From Rhodanobacteraceae bacterium (GTDB lineage Bacteria > Pseudomonadota > Gammaproteobacteria > Xanthomonadales > Rhodanobacteraceae): DNA of 64,000 bases. This document shows positions 27,178 to 36,611 of this stretch, in pieces. The DNA lies in NCBI GenBank assembly GCA_003142815.1, contig PLNP01000015.1, forward strand, positions 62,001-126,000. The letters are read 5' to 3'. The translations under genes and the position numbers were made by a program. Each line of letters opens with the position of its first letter. The first letter of the stretch is position 1. The notes beneath the pieces are model-generated. The model was not told the origin of the DNA, ran no database searches, and saw nothing but the letters and a program-made list of their open reading frames with translations.

Positions 27178-27180
27178 TTC

Positions 27181-27405
27181 TTAGTGCGCGTCGCTGTACG
27201 GCAGCAGCGCGAGGAAGCGCGCGTGCTCGACCGCGGTCGACAACTGGCGCTGGTAGCGCGCCTTGGTGCCGGTGATGCGGCTCGGCACGATCCTGCCGGT
27301 TTCACTGATGTATTGGCGCAGCATGTTGAGATCCATGTAATCGATCTCGGTCACGCCCTCGGCGGTGAAACGACAGAATTTCTTGCGACGAAAGAACTTG
27401 GACAC
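27181..27405 (-). CDS. rpsR: 30S ribosomal protein S18
   Basis: 74 residues: [68 protein letters not shown]. It keeps one N-terminal Cys (C11) rather than a full zinc set. Binds S6 on the 30S platform. Thirty bases after rpsF. Confidence 0.98.
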   Translation of the reverse strand: MSKFFRRKKFCRFTAEGVTEIDYMDLNMLRQYISETGRIVPSRITGTKARYQRQLSTAVEHARFLALLPYSDAH

Positions 27406-27435
27406 GATGAATTCTCCGGATGACAGGGCGGACGC

Positions 27436-27927
27436 TTACTCGGCAGCGGGTGCGCTGGCGGGTACGCTGGCGGGTTCGCTGGCAGGCTGGGCGACTTGTT
27501 CGCGCGGTTCGCGCGGCGCGCGCGGTTCGCGGCGCGCACGGGGTTCGTCGTCGTCGTGGCCGAAACCGAAACCTTCGTCGTCGCGACGGCGACGATCACC
27601 CTTGTCGTCCTTGTTCTTCATGATCGGCGACATTTCGGTCACCGCATCATCGCGCTTCACGATAAGGTGACGCAGCACCGCGTCGTTGAAACGGAAGCCG
27701 GTTTCCAGCTCGGCGAGCACCGCTGCACTGCACTCGATGTTGAGCAACACGTAATGCGCCTTGGCCAGATGCTGGATCGGATACGCGAGCTGGCGGCGGC
27801 CCCAGTCTTCCAGGCGATGAATCTTGCCGTTGTCGCCCTCGATCAGCGCCTTGTAGCGCTCGATCATCGCGGGCACCTGCTCGCTCTGGTCGGGGTGGAC
27901 CATGAATACAACTTCGTAATGACGCAT
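27436..27927 (-). CDS. rpsF: 30S ribosomal protein S6
   Basis: 163 residues. The first 100 match S6 ([67 protein letters not shown]). The last 55 or so form a charged then Pro/Ala-rich tail ([12 protein letters not shown] followed by a PASxPAS repeat); E. coli S6 carries post-translational glutamates at its tail. ATG 27925-27927 has GGAG upstream. First gene of the rpsF-rpsR-rplI run; no priB between rpsF and rpsR. Confidence 0.97.
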   Translation of the reverse strand: MRHYEVVFMVHPDQSEQVPAMIERYKALIEGDNGKIHRLEDWGRRQLAYPIQHLAKAHYVLLNIECSAAVLAELETGFRFNDAVLRHLIVKRDDAVTEMSPIMKNKDDKGDRRRRDDEGFGFGHDDDEPRARREPRAPREPREQVAQPASEPASVPASAPAAE

Positions 27928-28158
27928 GTCGACTCCTTGTGGGTATCCGCACGGAACATCCAGGCGGATAGCCTCCCGATGCACGGTGAGGCAAGAACCC
28001 TCGCGCAGGTTCGGCGAAGGGGCGCGCATCGTAGTGGATGCGTGTTTTCGTTGCAAGTCGCTGAATTTCAACGCCCGAGGGGATTCGTCGTCCGGCGACG
28101 CTCGACGTTGCGCCAGCCGCGCCGGAGCTGGCCTTCCCGAATCCCAAATCCCTATTCC

Positions 28159-28494
28159 CTATTCCCGGCTCTCCACCGTGAAGCTCTCGCCGCAGCCGCA
28201 TTCGCCGGTCGCGTTCGGGTTGCGGAACACGAACGCTGCGTTGAGGCCACTGCGCTGGAAATCGATCTCGGTGCCGTCCACGAACGGCAGCGCTTTCGCG
28301 TCGATGACCAGACGCAGGCCATCCTGATCGAACACTTGGTCGTTGTCGGCGATCGCGCTGGCGAGGCCGACCGTATAGCCGAAGCCCGAGCAACCGGTGC
28401 GCTTGATGCCGAAACGCACGCCGAGCGCGTCCGGCTGCTTGGCGAGAAAGGCCTGCATGCGCTCGCGCGCGGCGGAAGTGATCTGGATGGCCAT
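28159..28494 (-). CDS. A-type iron-sulfur carrier protein (IscA/ErpA family)
   Basis: 111 residues with the three cluster cysteines at exactly the IscA positions: C35 (GCSGFGY), C99 and C101 (ECGCGESF). A-type carriers pass [2Fe-2S] or [4Fe-4S] clusters from the scaffold to target enzymes. Away from any isc or suf operon here, standing divergent from asnS, which is common for ErpA. ATG 28494 has AGATC-rich sequence and no strong ribosome site. Confidence 0.92.
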   Translation of the reverse strand: MAIQITSAARERMQAFLAKQPDALGVRFGIKRTGCSGFGYTVGLASAIADNDQVFDQDGLRLVIDAKALPFVDGTEIDFQRSGLNAAFVFRNPNATGECGCGESFTVESRE

Positions 28495-28621
28495 GATCTC
28501 GATAGGTCGTTTGAAAGCGCCGCTATTCTAACGCGATCCCTTGGTGCAGCAGTCGATTCCGCTATCATCACCAGCTCTCGCCACCGAGCGAATTGGGCGC
28601 TTCAAGCAGGAGTTTCAAGGT

Positions 28622-30052
28622 ATGTCGGTAGCCGCAGGCCCCATAGTCGACGCGAAAGTCGTGGCAGTGAAGCAGGCCTTGTCGGGCGCGATCGCGCCGG
28701 GCAGCCGGGTGCAGGTGCGCGGCTGGGTGCGCACGCGGCGGGATTCCAAGGCCGGCCTTTCCTTCGTCAATCTGAGCGATGGCTCCTGTTTCGACGCGAT
28801 CCAGGTCGTCGCGCCGAATACGCTTGCCAATTACGACAATGAGATCGTGCGTCTGACCACCGGTTGCGCGCTGATCGCCGAGGGCGAACTCGTCGCGTCA
28901 CAGGGCAAGGGCCAGTCGTTCGAGCTGCTGGCGAGCCGCGTCGACGTTGTCGGCTGGGTCGACGATCCGGAAACCTACCCGATCCAGCCGAAACCGCATT
29001 CGCCCGAATTCCTGCGCGAAGTCGCGCATCTGCGTCCGCGCACGAACCTGTTTGGCGCGGTCAGCCGCGTACGCCAGTCGATCGCGAGCGCGATCCATCG
29101 CTATTTCAACGACAACGGTTTCTGCTGGATCAACACGCCGATCATCACGGGCTCGGACACCGAAGGCGCCGGCGAGATGTTCCGCGTGTCCACACTGGAC
29201 ATGATGAACCCGCCGCGCACCGACCAGGGCGCGATCGATTTCCACAAGGATTTCTTCGGCAAGGAAACATTCCTGAGCGTGTCCGGCCAGCTCAACGTCG
29301 AGGGTTACTGCCTCGCGCTCAGCAAGGTCTACACGTTCGGCCCGACGTTCCGCGCCGAGAACTCGCACACCACGCGTCACCTCTCCGAGTTCTGGATGGT
29401 CGAACCCGAAATCGCGTTCGCGGATCTCGATGCCAACGCAACGCTGGCCGAGGATTTCCTGAAGTTCATCTTCAAAGCGGTGCTCGCCGAACGCCCGGAC
29501 GATATGGCGTTCTTCGCCGACCGCGTCGAAAAGGCAGCCATCTCGCGCCTCGAATCCATCATCGCCACACCATTCGCGCGCATCGACTACACCGACGCCG
29601 TCGACATCCTGAAAAAATCCGGCAAGAAGTTCGACTACGCCGTCGAGTGGGGTGCGGATCTGCAGACCGAGCACGAGCGCTACCTGACCGAAAACCATGT
29701 CAGCGGCCCGGTCGTGGTCACCAACTACCCCGAAAAGATCAAGGCGTTCTACATGCGCCTCAACGACGACGGCCGCACCGTCGCCGCGATGGACGTGCTC
29801 GCGCCCGGCATCGGCGAGATCATCGGCGGCTCGCAGCGCGAGGAACGCCTCGACGTGCTCGACCGCCGCATCGCGCAGTTCGGCCTCGATCCGAAGATGT
29901 ATTCCTGGTACCGCGACTTCCGCCGCTACGGTACGGTGCCACACGCGGGCTTCGGCCTCGGCTTCGAGCGCCTGGTCTGCTACGTATGCGGCCTTGCCAA
30001 CATTCGCGACGCGATTCCGTATCCGCGCGCACCGGGTTCCGCGGAATTCTGA
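28622..30052 (+). CDS. asnS: asparaginyl-tRNA synthetase
   Basis: 476 residues, class IIb. OB-fold anticodon domain ([26 protein letters not shown]), motif 1 around [18 protein letters not shown], motif 2 [25 protein letters not shown], motif 3 [16 protein letters not shown]. The [10 protein letters not shown] and lack of a GAD domain point to AsnRS rather than AspRS. ATG 28622. Its TGA overlaps the next ATG. Confidence 0.97.
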   Translation: MSVAAGPIVDAKVVAVKQALSGAIAPGSRVQVRGWVRTRRDSKAGLSFVNLSDGSCFDAIQVVAPNTLANYDNEIVRLTTGCALIAEGELVASQGKGQSFELLASRVDVVGWVDDPETYPIQPKPHSPEFLREVAHLRPRTNLFGAVSRVRQSIASAIHRYFNDNGFCWINTPIITGSDTEGAGEMFRVSTLDMMNPPRTDQGAIDFHKDFFGKETFLSVSGQLNVEGYCLALSKVYTFGPTFRAENSHTTRHLSEFWMVEPEIAFADLDANATLAEDFLKFIFKAVLAERPDDMAFFADRVEKAAISRLESIIATPFARIDYTDAVDILKKSGKKFDYAVEWGADLQTEHERYLTENHVSGPVVVTNYPEKIKAFYMRLNDDGRTVAAMDVLAPGIGEIIGGSQREERLDVLDRRIAQFGLDPKMYSWYRDFRRYGTVPHAGFGLGFERLVCYVCGLANIRDAIPYPRAPGSAEF

Positions 30053-30387
30053 TGCCCGCAAATCTATTGCCCGCCGCGAGGGATTTCTTGCTCATCTCGG
30101 GCCTCGGCCTGCTCGTGGCCGGCCTGACCGCTTACCTTATCACCTGGGTGCTGGTTGCGGTGCACTTGCGCGACAACCATCCCGCGGAGCGTGCGCACAT
30201 CGGTGGCTTCATGTTCGCGCCGCGCAGCTTCGGTTGGTACCTGCGTGCGCGTTATCGCGCACTGCATGACACCAGCCTGAATGCACTCGCCGTGCTCGGC
30301 AGCATTGGCGCGTGGGCGATCCTCATCGGCGCGATCATCGCGTTTGCGTCGAAGTTGCTCGGTTATAGCGGAGTCGCCGGGATATGA
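30052..30387 (+). CDS. small inner-membrane protein of unknown function
   Basis: 111 residues with two hydrophobic helices: FLLISGLGLLVAGLTAYLITWVLVAVHL near the start and LNALAVLGSIGAWAILIGAIIAFA near the end, joined by a basic loop (FGWYLRARYRALHD). The ATG overlaps the asnS stop (TGATG) and its stop overlaps the next ATG (ATGA), so it is coupled to asnS. No family recognised. Confidence 0.72.
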   Translation: MPANLLPAARDFLLISGLGLLVAGLTAYLITWVLVAVHLRDNHPAERAHIGGFMFAPRSFGWYLRARYRALHDTSLNALAVLGSIGAWAILIGAIIAFASKLLGYSGVAGI

Positions 30388-30680
30388 ACGCACCCGCACA
30401 ACAATGGTGGCTGGCCTGCCTCGGCGAAACGCTGATCTGGGCACGCCTCGAAGTCCTCGACTCAGGACTGGCCGAAGTCTTCGACAGCGACGGCTGCACC
30501 CTCTACTACGACGACGAATCCGCCGCGCGCATGGCTCTGCTCGATGTCGAGTTCTGCGCGTTCGATGGTATCGACGAGGACGACGCGGCGCGCATGGGTT
30601 TCGATCTCGAAGAAGTCGAGCCACCGCGTGGCGACAGCGACGAGGAACTGCTGACCCAGATGGTTGCGAAAGTGCCGTAG
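30384..30680 (+). CDS. small acidic protein of unknown function
   Basis: 98 residues, strongly acidic (FDGIDEDDAARMGFDLEEVEPP). The start WWLACLGETLIWARLEVLDSGLAEVFDSDGCTLYYDDE suggests a small alpha/beta domain. Overlaps the preceding membrane-protein gene by ATGA and is followed by a family B repeat. Unknown role. Confidence 0.68.
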   Translation: MNAPAQQWWLACLGETLIWARLEVLDSGLAEVFDSDGCTLYYDDESAARMALLDVEFCAFDGIDEDDAARMGFDLEEVEPPRGDSDEELLTQMVAKVP

Positions 30681-30694
30681 TCGCGACAGCCGCG

Positions 30695-30850
30695 TGGGAT
30701 CGCGGCTGCGCCGCTTGCACCTTTTTCCGGCGCTCCTACAAAGGCTGGGCGTTTGTAGGAGCGCTGCAAGCGCGACGGAGGCATCTTGGCCCATCCCGAG
30801 GCAGCGATCCGGCTGCGCCGCCATCATCGCGGCCGCGCCGCTCCTACAAT
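30695..30850. repeat. family B repeats, three arms
   Basis: ATCGCGGCTGCGCCGCTTGCACC, CGGCGCTCCTACAAAGG, TTTGTAGGAGCGCTGCAAGCGCGACGG and GCGGCCGCGCCGCTCCTACAA. Two inverted pairs make a long cruciform-like block ahead of the reductase gene. Confidence 0.7.
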
Positions 30851-30896
30851 GCCCTTTCCCGCGACTCCAGCACCCACGACACAACAGGAAGCCACC

Positions 30897-31685
30897 ATGA
30901 ACCTCGACCTCACCGGCAAACACGCGCTCGTCTGCGGCGGATCGCAAGGCATCGGCCGCGCGGCGGCGATCGAACTGGCCGCGCTCGGCGCGGACGTGAC
31001 CCTGCTCGCGCGCTCGCGCGAGGCGCTCGATGCGGCACTCGCGATCTTGCCGAAAACGCACGCGACCCAGCAGCACGCGACGATCGCGACGGACATGCGC
31101 GAGCACGCCGAACTGCGCGCGAAGGTCGAGGCGACCGCGAACGCGCACCCGATCCAGATTCTCGTCAACAACAGCGGTGGACCGCCCGGCGGCCCCGCGA
31201 ATGCAGCGACGCCCGACGAGTTCCGCAACGCATTCGAGCAGCATCTCGTCGCCGCGCAGGTGATTCTGCAGGCCGTGCTGCCCGGCATGAAGGCATCCGC
31301 TTACGGGCGCATCGTCAACGTGATCTCGATCTCGGTGAAGGAGCCGATCAGGGACCTCGGCGTCTCCAACACGGTGCGCTGGGCGGTCGCGAGCTGGGCG
31401 AAAACGCTCGCCAGCGAACTCGCTTCGCACGGGATCACGGTCAACAACGTGCTGCCCGGCTACACGCAGACGCAGCGCCTCGAACAGATCCTCGCCGATC
31501 GCAGCAAGGCAACCGGCAAGAGCAGCGCCGAGATCAAACAGGCGATACTGGCGACGGTGCCGGCCGGCCGCTTCGCGAAACCGGCCGAGATCGCCAACGT
31601 GATCGCGTTCCTCGCGACACCGGCCGCCGCCTTCGTCAACGGCGTCAACATTCCGGTCGACGGCGGTCGCACGCTGTCGCTGTAG
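30897..31685 (+). CDS. SDR-family oxidoreductase lacking the usual YxxxK pair
   Basis: 262 residues. Rossmann opening GKHALVCGGSQGIGRAAA and NNSGG (NNAG-like) are clear, and the end VNGVNIPVDGGRTLSL is normal. In place of Ser...Tyr-xxx-Lys it has NVISISVKEPIRDLGVSNTVRWAVASWAK, where the Tyr is Asn/Val and the Lys is Arg. This divergent subgroup is usually labelled 3-oxoacyl-ACP reductase-like but the reaction is unproven. ATG 30897. It precedes the kynurenine-route dehydrogenase by 250 bases. Confidence 0.82.
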   Translation: MNLDLTGKHALVCGGSQGIGRAAAIELAALGADVTLLARSREALDAALAILPKTHATQQHATIATDMREHAELRAKVEATANAHPIQILVNNSGGPPGGPANAATPDEFRNAFEQHLVAAQVILQAVLPGMKASAYGRIVNVISISVKEPIRDLGVSNTVRWAVASWAKTLASELASHGITVNNVLPGYTQTQRLEQILADRSKATGKSSAEIKQAILATVPAGRFAKPAEIANVIAFLATPAAAFVNGVNIPVDGGRTLSL

Positions 31686-31916
31686 GAGGGACTTCAGTGC
31701 CGATGCTTTGGGCAGAGAAGAGCATCGCGGCTGAAACCGCTTGCTACACAACCACAGCGGGCATGGAGGAATCCAGGTCCGCAATCCTTGCAGGAGCGGC
31801 GTAGCCGCGACCAACATCACGAGACGCCGCAAGGTGGTCGATGGTCGGCTCGCCGCGAGATGGTCGATTGGCGAATCCACCAAGGTCGCGCCTGCGGCTC
31901 TCCTACAAGTGCAGCG
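31686..31916. repeat. family G and B repeats
   Basis: GGGACTTCAGTGCCGATGCTTTGGG and GAGCATCGCGGCTGAA (family G, inverted relative to 19.9 kb) are followed by TGCAGGAGCGGCGTAGCCGCGACCA and GTCGCGCCTGCGGCTCTCCTACAAG (family B). No gene is seen in this 250-base gap. Confidence 0.65.
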
Positions 31917-31935
31917 AAGCGGCTAAGCTTCGCCC

Positions 31936-33384
31936 ATGACCGATCTTCCCAACCTGATCGGCGGCCGACTGCAACCCCCGCAGGCAGGCGCCTATCTCGA
32001 TGTCTACGAACCCGCGACTGGCGCGGTCTTCGCGCGCTGTCCGGATTCCGATCGCGCCGACGTCGATGCCGCCATCATTGCCGCGCGGCGCGCGTTTCCG
32101 GACTGGGCCGCGACGTCCGCCGAGGAACGCGCGAAGGTGCTGAATCGCCTCGCCGATCTGGTCGAACGCGATCTCGAAGAACTCGCCCAACTCGAATCGC
32201 GCGACTCCGGCAAGCCGATCAAGCTCGCACGCACGCTCGACATTCCGCGCGCGGTCGTGAACCTGCGCTTCTTCGCCGCGGCGATCACGCAATGGGCGAG
32301 CGACGCGCATGCGACCGACGCACGCACGCTGAACTACACCCTGCGCCAGCCGCTCGGCGTGGTCGCCTGCATCTCGCCGTGGAACCTGCCGCTGTATCTG
32401 TTCACCTGGAAGATCGCGCCGGCACTCGCGGCCGGCAATACGGTCGTTGCGAAACCCTCGGAAGTCACGCCGTGCACGGCGGCGCGACTCGGCGCACTTG
32501 CGATTGAGGCCGGCTTTCCCGCGGGTGTGCTGAACATCGTGCAAGGCACCGGCCCGCGCGCCGGCCAGGCACTGGTCGAGCATCCGCACGTCAAGGCGGT
32601 CTCGTTCACCGGCAGCACGCGCACCGGCATGGCGATCGCCACGGCGGTCGCGCCGAAATTCAAGAAACTGTCGCTGGAAATGGGCGGCAAGAATCCGGCG
32701 ATCGTATTCGCCGACGCAGATCTCTCCGATGCCAACCTCGACACGATTGTGCGTTCGGGTTTTGCCAACCAGGGCGAGACCTGCCTGTGTGGCTCACGCC
32801 TCCTGATCGAACGATCGATCTACGACGACTTCAAGGAATGCTATCTGGAACGGGTGCGCGCGCTGCGCGTCGGCGATCCGGACAATGCGGCCAGCGATCT
32901 CGGCGCGCTGGTCTCCAAGGCGCACTACGACAAGGTGCTTGGTTGCATCGAGCGCGCCCGCAACGAAGGGGGCCAAGTGCTGTGCGGTGGCGGCCCGGTG
33001 CACGTCAAGGATCGCTGCGCGGGCGGCTGGTTCGTCGCGCCGACCGTGATCGAAGGCCTGCCCTGTGAGTGCGCGACAAATCAGGAAGAAATCTTCGGCC
33101 CCGTCGTGACCCTGATTCCATTCGATGACGAAGACGAGGCGCTGGCGATCGCGAACGGCACCGACTATGGGCTCGCCACTTCGCTGTGGACGACGAACCT
33201 CGATCGCGCCCATCGTTTTGCGGCACAACTGGAGTTCGGCATCGTCTGGATCAACTGCTGGCTGCAGCGTGATCTGCGCACGCCATTCGGCGGCGTCAAG
33301 AACTCCAGTGTCGGCCGCGAGGGCGGCGTCGAGGCATTGCGCTTCTTCACCGAGCCGAAGAACATCTGCATCCGATTCCGCTGA
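31936..33384 (+). CDS. aldehyde dehydrogenase, 2-hydroxymuconic/2-aminomuconic semialdehyde dehydrogenase type
   Basis: 482 residues. Catalytic Cys283 in FANQGETCLCGSRLLIE; glutamate in LSLEMGGKNPAIVFADADL; C-terminal FGGVKNSSVGREGGVEALRFFTEPKNICIRF. The CLCGSR form and the ending are typical of the HMSD/AMSD subgroup. With the neighbouring deaminase, 3-hydroxyanthranilate dioxygenase and decarboxylase it most likely oxidises 2-aminomuconate 6-semialdehyde to 2-aminomuconate (NbaE/AmnC role). Betaine-aldehyde dehydrogenase activity is the alternative. Confidence 0.88.
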   Translation: MTDLPNLIGGRLQPPQAGAYLDVYEPATGAVFARCPDSDRADVDAAIIAARRAFPDWAATSAEERAKVLNRLADLVERDLEELAQLESRDSGKPIKLARTLDIPRAVVNLRFFAAAITQWASDAHATDARTLNYTLRQPLGVVACISPWNLPLYLFTWKIAPALAAGNTVVAKPSEVTPCTAARLGALAIEAGFPAGVLNIVQGTGPRAGQALVEHPHVKAVSFTGSTRTGMAIATAVAPKFKKLSLEMGGKNPAIVFADADLSDANLDTIVRSGFANQGETCLCGSRLLIERSIYDDFKECYLERVRALRVGDPDNAASDLGALVSKAHYDKVLGCIERARNEGGQVLCGGGPVHVKDRCAGGWFVAPTVIEGLPCECATNQEEIFGPVVTLIPFDDEDEALAIANGTDYGLATSLWTTNLDRAHRFAAQLEFGIVWINCWLQRDLRTPFGGVKNSSVGREGGVEALRFFTEPKNICIRFR

Positions 33385-33394
33385 AGGTTCCGTG

Positions 33395-34054
33395 ATGCCT
33401 GTCCTTGCCGATCTCCTGCAACGCAACCGCGCCTGGTCCGAAGCTATGCGCGCGCAAGACCCGCAATTCTTCAAGCGTCTGTCCGAACAGCAAGCACCGA
33501 AATATCTCTGGATTGGATGCTCCGACTCGCGCGTGCCGGCGAACCAGATCATCGACACGGCCCCGGGCGAAGTGTTCGTGCATCGCAACGTCGCGAACGT
33601 GGTCGTGCACACCGACCTCAATTGCCTCAGTGCCATCCAGTTCGCGGTCGACGTGCTCAAGGTCGAGCACATCCTCGTCGTCGGCCACTACGGATGCGGC
33701 GGCGTGCAGTCGGTGCTGGAGGAAAAGCGCCACGGCCTCATCGACAACTGGCTGCGCCACGTCGCCGACGTGAGGCAAAAGCACGCCGGATTGCTTGATG
33801 AGATCGGCGATCTGCACGAGCGCGCCGCGCGACTGTGCGAACTCAACGCCATCGAGCAGGCGCTGAATGTGGCCCAGACGACGGTGGTTCGCGACGCGTG
33901 GGAGCGCGGCCAGGAGCTGCGCGTGCACAGTTGGATCTACAGCCTCGGCGATGGCCGCGTGCGCGATCTCGGTCTGCATATTTCCGAAATTTCGCAACTG
34001 CCGAGCGCGGCCGCAACGGCGCTTGCGCAGCTCAACCACGTGGGCAGACACTGA
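33395..34054 (+). CDS. can: beta-class carbonic anhydrase
   Basis: 219 residues. Zinc ligands and the gate Asp fall at the E. coli Can positions: C42, D44, R46 (IGCSDSRVPAN), H98 and C101 (VVGHYGCGGV). Converts CO2 and water to bicarbonate in the cytosol. It starts 10 bases after the semialdehyde dehydrogenase (ATG 33395; GTG 33392 is possible). The decarboxylase of the same pathway releases CO2, which might explain the position; that link is inference. Confidence 0.95.
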   Translation: MPVLADLLQRNRAWSEAMRAQDPQFFKRLSEQQAPKYLWIGCSDSRVPANQIIDTAPGEVFVHRNVANVVVHTDLNCLSAIQFAVDVLKVEHILVVGHYGCGGVQSVLEEKRHGLIDNWLRHVADVRQKHAGLLDEIGDLHERAARLCELNAIEQALNVAQTTVVRDAWERGQELRVHSWIYSLGDGRVRDLGLHISEISQLPSAAATALAQLNHVGRH

Positions 34055-34106
34055 CCGGCAGATTGCAGCGCTCGTCCGCTTGATCCGATTACGGGATGCG
34101 ATACCC

Positions 34107-35444
34107 ATGCGAATCGCCTTGATCGCCCTCCTCGTCTGGCTGCCTTTGTCGGCCGCCGCAGTGGCCGATGAACCGCTGTCGCCGTATCAATGGCAACAAG
34201 CGCAAAAAGTAGCGTTCGACAAATCGGAAAAGGTGTACGCCGACGCGCTCAAGCGCAACGGCCTTCTGGCCCAGTTCAAGGCCATGCGCGACGCATATCG
34301 CGCCGACAACAACAAGGCGTTCCGGATCGTATTCGGCCAATATCTGAGTTGGTATCAAACGTTCGTCGGCGACTATCCCGGCGCACACGCGTCGTATTCG
34401 ATCCGCCAACTGGCGGCCCAGGACGACGCTCCCTCGCTGCTGACCAGTGGCGAACAGGCGAAACCCGCGCTCGACGCGATCGCCGATCTCGCCAAGGGCC
34501 GCAACGCGATTTTTTTCAACGAGGCGCACAACGTGCCGATCACACGCACGTTGACGGTCCAGTTGCTGTCGCGCCTGCGCGCCGAGGGCTTCACCTATTT
34601 CGCTGCGGAAACGCTGTACGAGAGCGATCCGGATCTGCAAAAACGCGGCTATCCGATCCCCAAAAGCGGTTTCTACACGATGGAACCGATCGCCGCGGAG
34701 ATGGTGCGCAGCGCGATCAAACTCGGTTTCAAGATCGTCGCCTATGAATCGGAAAAGCCCGGCAACGGCGATGTGCGCGAATATGACCAGGCGAAAAATC
34801 TCTACGAACGCGTGTTCAAGAATGACCCGGCCGCGCGCGCGGTCGTCAATGCAGGCTACGCGCACATTCAGGAGAACGGCCGCTATCTCGGCGGATCGAG
34901 CATGGCCCAGCACTTTCGCAAGCTCAGCGGCATCGACCCACTGACGATCGAACAGACCATGCTGATCGAGCACCCACCCGGCACCGAGAATCACCCCTAC
35001 TATCGCGCCGTCATCGCCGCGCTGCATCCGACCGCGCCGATCGTGTTCGAGGACAAGGACGGCACGCCGTGGTCGCTGAAGCCGAAGGCGTACGACGTCA
35101 GCGTGTTCTTTCCGCCCGATCAGTTGCGCGATGATCGCCCGACCTGGCTGGAACTCGGCGGTTTGCGCAAATCGTATTTCGTCAGCGGCAGTCTCTGTCA
35201 GGACGACTATCCGTGCCTGATCGAAGCGCGTTACGCGAACGAAGGCGAAGACGCGATCCCCGCCGATCGGCTGGTGCTCGATCCGGTCAAGTCGGCACAA
35301 AGCGACGACAAGCGTTTGTTCCAGGGCCGCCCGCAGACGCACGCAAATCTTTATCTGCGCCCGGGCGCCTATCGCCTGACCGCCACCAACAACGACAATC
35401 GCGTGCTGTTTCGTCAGAACATCGTCGTCGATGCCAAGCGCTGA
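34107..35444 (+). CDS. exported protein with EreA/ChaN-like core, unknown function
   Basis: 445 residues. Signal peptide MRIALIALLVWLPLSAAAVA (cut before DE). The segment NAIFFNEAHNVPITRTLTVQLL and FTYFAAETLYESD, with VVNAGYAHIQENGRYLGG later, recalls the erythromycin-esterase/ChaN-like haem-binding fold (acid-His motif followed by AAExL). The last 130 residues are beta-rich (SYFVSGSLCQDDYPCLIEARY), probably a lipocalin or Ig-like tail. Sits between can and the deaminase gene on the same strand. Neither substrate nor partner can be named. Confidence 0.7.
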   Translation: MRIALIALLVWLPLSAAAVADEPLSPYQWQQAQKVAFDKSEKVYADALKRNGLLAQFKAMRDAYRADNNKAFRIVFGQYLSWYQTFVGDYPGAHASYSIRQLAAQDDAPSLLTSGEQAKPALDAIADLAKGRNAIFFNEAHNVPITRTLTVQLLSRLRAEGFTYFAAETLYESDPDLQKRGYPIPKSGFYTMEPIAAEMVRSAIKLGFKIVAYESEKPGNGDVREYDQAKNLYERVFKNDPAARAVVNAGYAHIQENGRYLGGSSMAQHFRKLSGIDPLTIEQTMLIEHPPGTENHPYYRAVIAALHPTAPIVFEDKDGTPWSLKPKAYDVSVFFPPDQLRDDRPTWLELGGLRKSYFVSGSLCQDDYPCLIEARYANEGEDAIPADRLVLDPVKSAQSDDKRLFQGRPQTHANLYLRPGAYRLTATNNDNRVLFRQNIVVDAKR

Positions 35445-35479
35445 GAGACGCTGTCCCGAACCCCATGCGGACTGAGCCG

Positions 35480-35920
35480 ATGAGCGATCCGATTCACACT
35501 GATACCGCGCCCGCGCCCGTTGGCGCATATCCGCACGCGCGCCGCGTCGGCGACCTGTTGTTCCTGTCCGGGGTCGGCCCGCGCACACCCGGTTCCAACG
35601 AGATTCCGGGCAATGTGTACGACGCCAGCGGCAAGGTCGTCGCCTACGACATCGAGGCGCAGTGCCGGCAGGTATTCGCGAACGTGCGCGCAGTGCTGGA
35701 GGCGAGTGGAGCGCGCTGGAAGGATCTCGTCGATGTAACCGTTTTCCTGACCGACATGACACGTGACTTCCCTGCCTACAATCGCGTCTATGCCGAGCAT
35801 TTCCAAGATCCGCCGACGGCACCCTGCCGCACCACGCTCGGCATCACCGCCCTGCCGACGCCGATCGCGATCGAATTGAAATGCATCGCGGCGCTGCCCG
35901 CCACGTGCCACCCGATGTAG
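35480..35920 (+). CDS. RidA-family 2-aminomuconate deaminase-like protein
   Basis: 146 residues of the YjgF/RidA fold: PVGAYPHARRVGDLLFLSGVGPRTPG, IEAQCRQVFANVRAVLEASGARWKDLVDVTVFLTDM, and APCRTTLGITALP with the conserved Arg. The GVGPR...PGN and long insert match AmnD/NbaF, which turn 2-aminomuconate into 4-oxalocrotonate. Location between two other genes of that route supports this. ATG 35480 is taken; ATG 35465 is in frame. Confidence 0.83.
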   Translation: MSDPIHTDTAPAPVGAYPHARRVGDLLFLSGVGPRTPGSNEIPGNVYDASGKVVAYDIEAQCRQVFANVRAVLEASGARWKDLVDVTVFLTDMTRDFPAYNRVYAEHFQDPPTAPCRTTLGITALPTPIAIELKCIAALPATCHPM

Positions 35921-35960
35921 GAGCACCGGAAAAAGGTGCAAGCGGCGCAGCCGCGACCAG
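35919..35960. repeat. family B repeat, single arm pair
   Basis: TGTAGGAGCACCGGAAAAAGG and TGCAAGCGGCGCAGCCGCGA: the left half begins in the stop codon of the RidA gene, so the element abuts or overlaps its end. Confidence 0.65.
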
Positions 35961-36076
35961 AACCAGCAGACTCACCAAAATTTTCCCGGGCAGCGGGCAT
36001 GCCGACGCGCACCCGCACACGGCGCTATCATCGATTTGGTCCCGACCTGCGTCGGCATTTCGAACACGGTGCCCCG

Positions 36077-36601
36077 ATGAGTCTCCCTCTTCCATTCGAC
36101 CTGAAACGCTGGATCGACGAGCACCGCCACCTGCTGAAACCGCCGGTCGGCAACAAGTGCATGGTCGATGGCGACTTCATCGTGATGATCGTCGGTGGCC
36201 CGAACCTGCGTACCGACTACCACTGGGACGCAGGCCCGGAGTTCTTCCACCAGCTCGAAGGCGAGATGGTGCTGAAGATCCAGGAGGACGGCCGCGTACG
36301 CGATATCCCGATCCGCGCCGGCGAGGTGTTCTACCTGCCGCCGCGCATGCCGCACTCGCCACAGCGCATGCCCGATTCGATCGGTCTGGTGATCGAGCGC
36401 AAGCGCTTGGCGCACGAGCAGGACGGGTTGCTCTGGTTCTGCGAGAACTGCAACCACAAGATCCATGAAGAGTATTTCCACCTGCACGACATCGAGACCG
36501 ATTTCCCGAGCGTGTTCGAGCACTTCTACCGCTCGCTCGATGCGCGTACCTGCAAGGCGTGCGGCCACCTGAATCCGGCGCCGGAAAAATACCGGGCTTG
36601 A
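36077..36601 (+). CDS. nbaC: 3-hydroxyanthranilate 3,4-dioxygenase
   Basis: 174-residue cupin. Catalytic iron ligands H49, E55 and H93 ([28 protein letters not shown]) fit the bacterial HAO set with a two-residue shift. A rubredoxin-like second iron site uses C122, C125, C159 and C162 (FCENC, CKACGHL), a mark of the bacterial enzyme. It opens 3-hydroxyanthranilate to 2-amino-3-carboxymuconate semialdehyde (ACMS). ATG 36077. Confidence 0.95.
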   Translation: MSLPLPFDLKRWIDEHRHLLKPPVGNKCMVDGDFIVMIVGGPNLRTDYHWDAGPEFFHQLEGEMVLKIQEDGRVRDIPIRAGEVFYLPPRMPHSPQRMPDSIGLVIERKRLAHEQDGLLWFCENCNHKIHEEYFHLHDIETDFPSVFEHFYRSLDARTCKACGHLNPAPEKYRA

Positions 36602-36611
36602 TGCGACATCC

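Noticed and set aside
28898..30061. 387-codon minus-strand frame opposite asnS
   Set aside because: Antisense of a clear aminoacyl-tRNA synthetase; no independent evidence.
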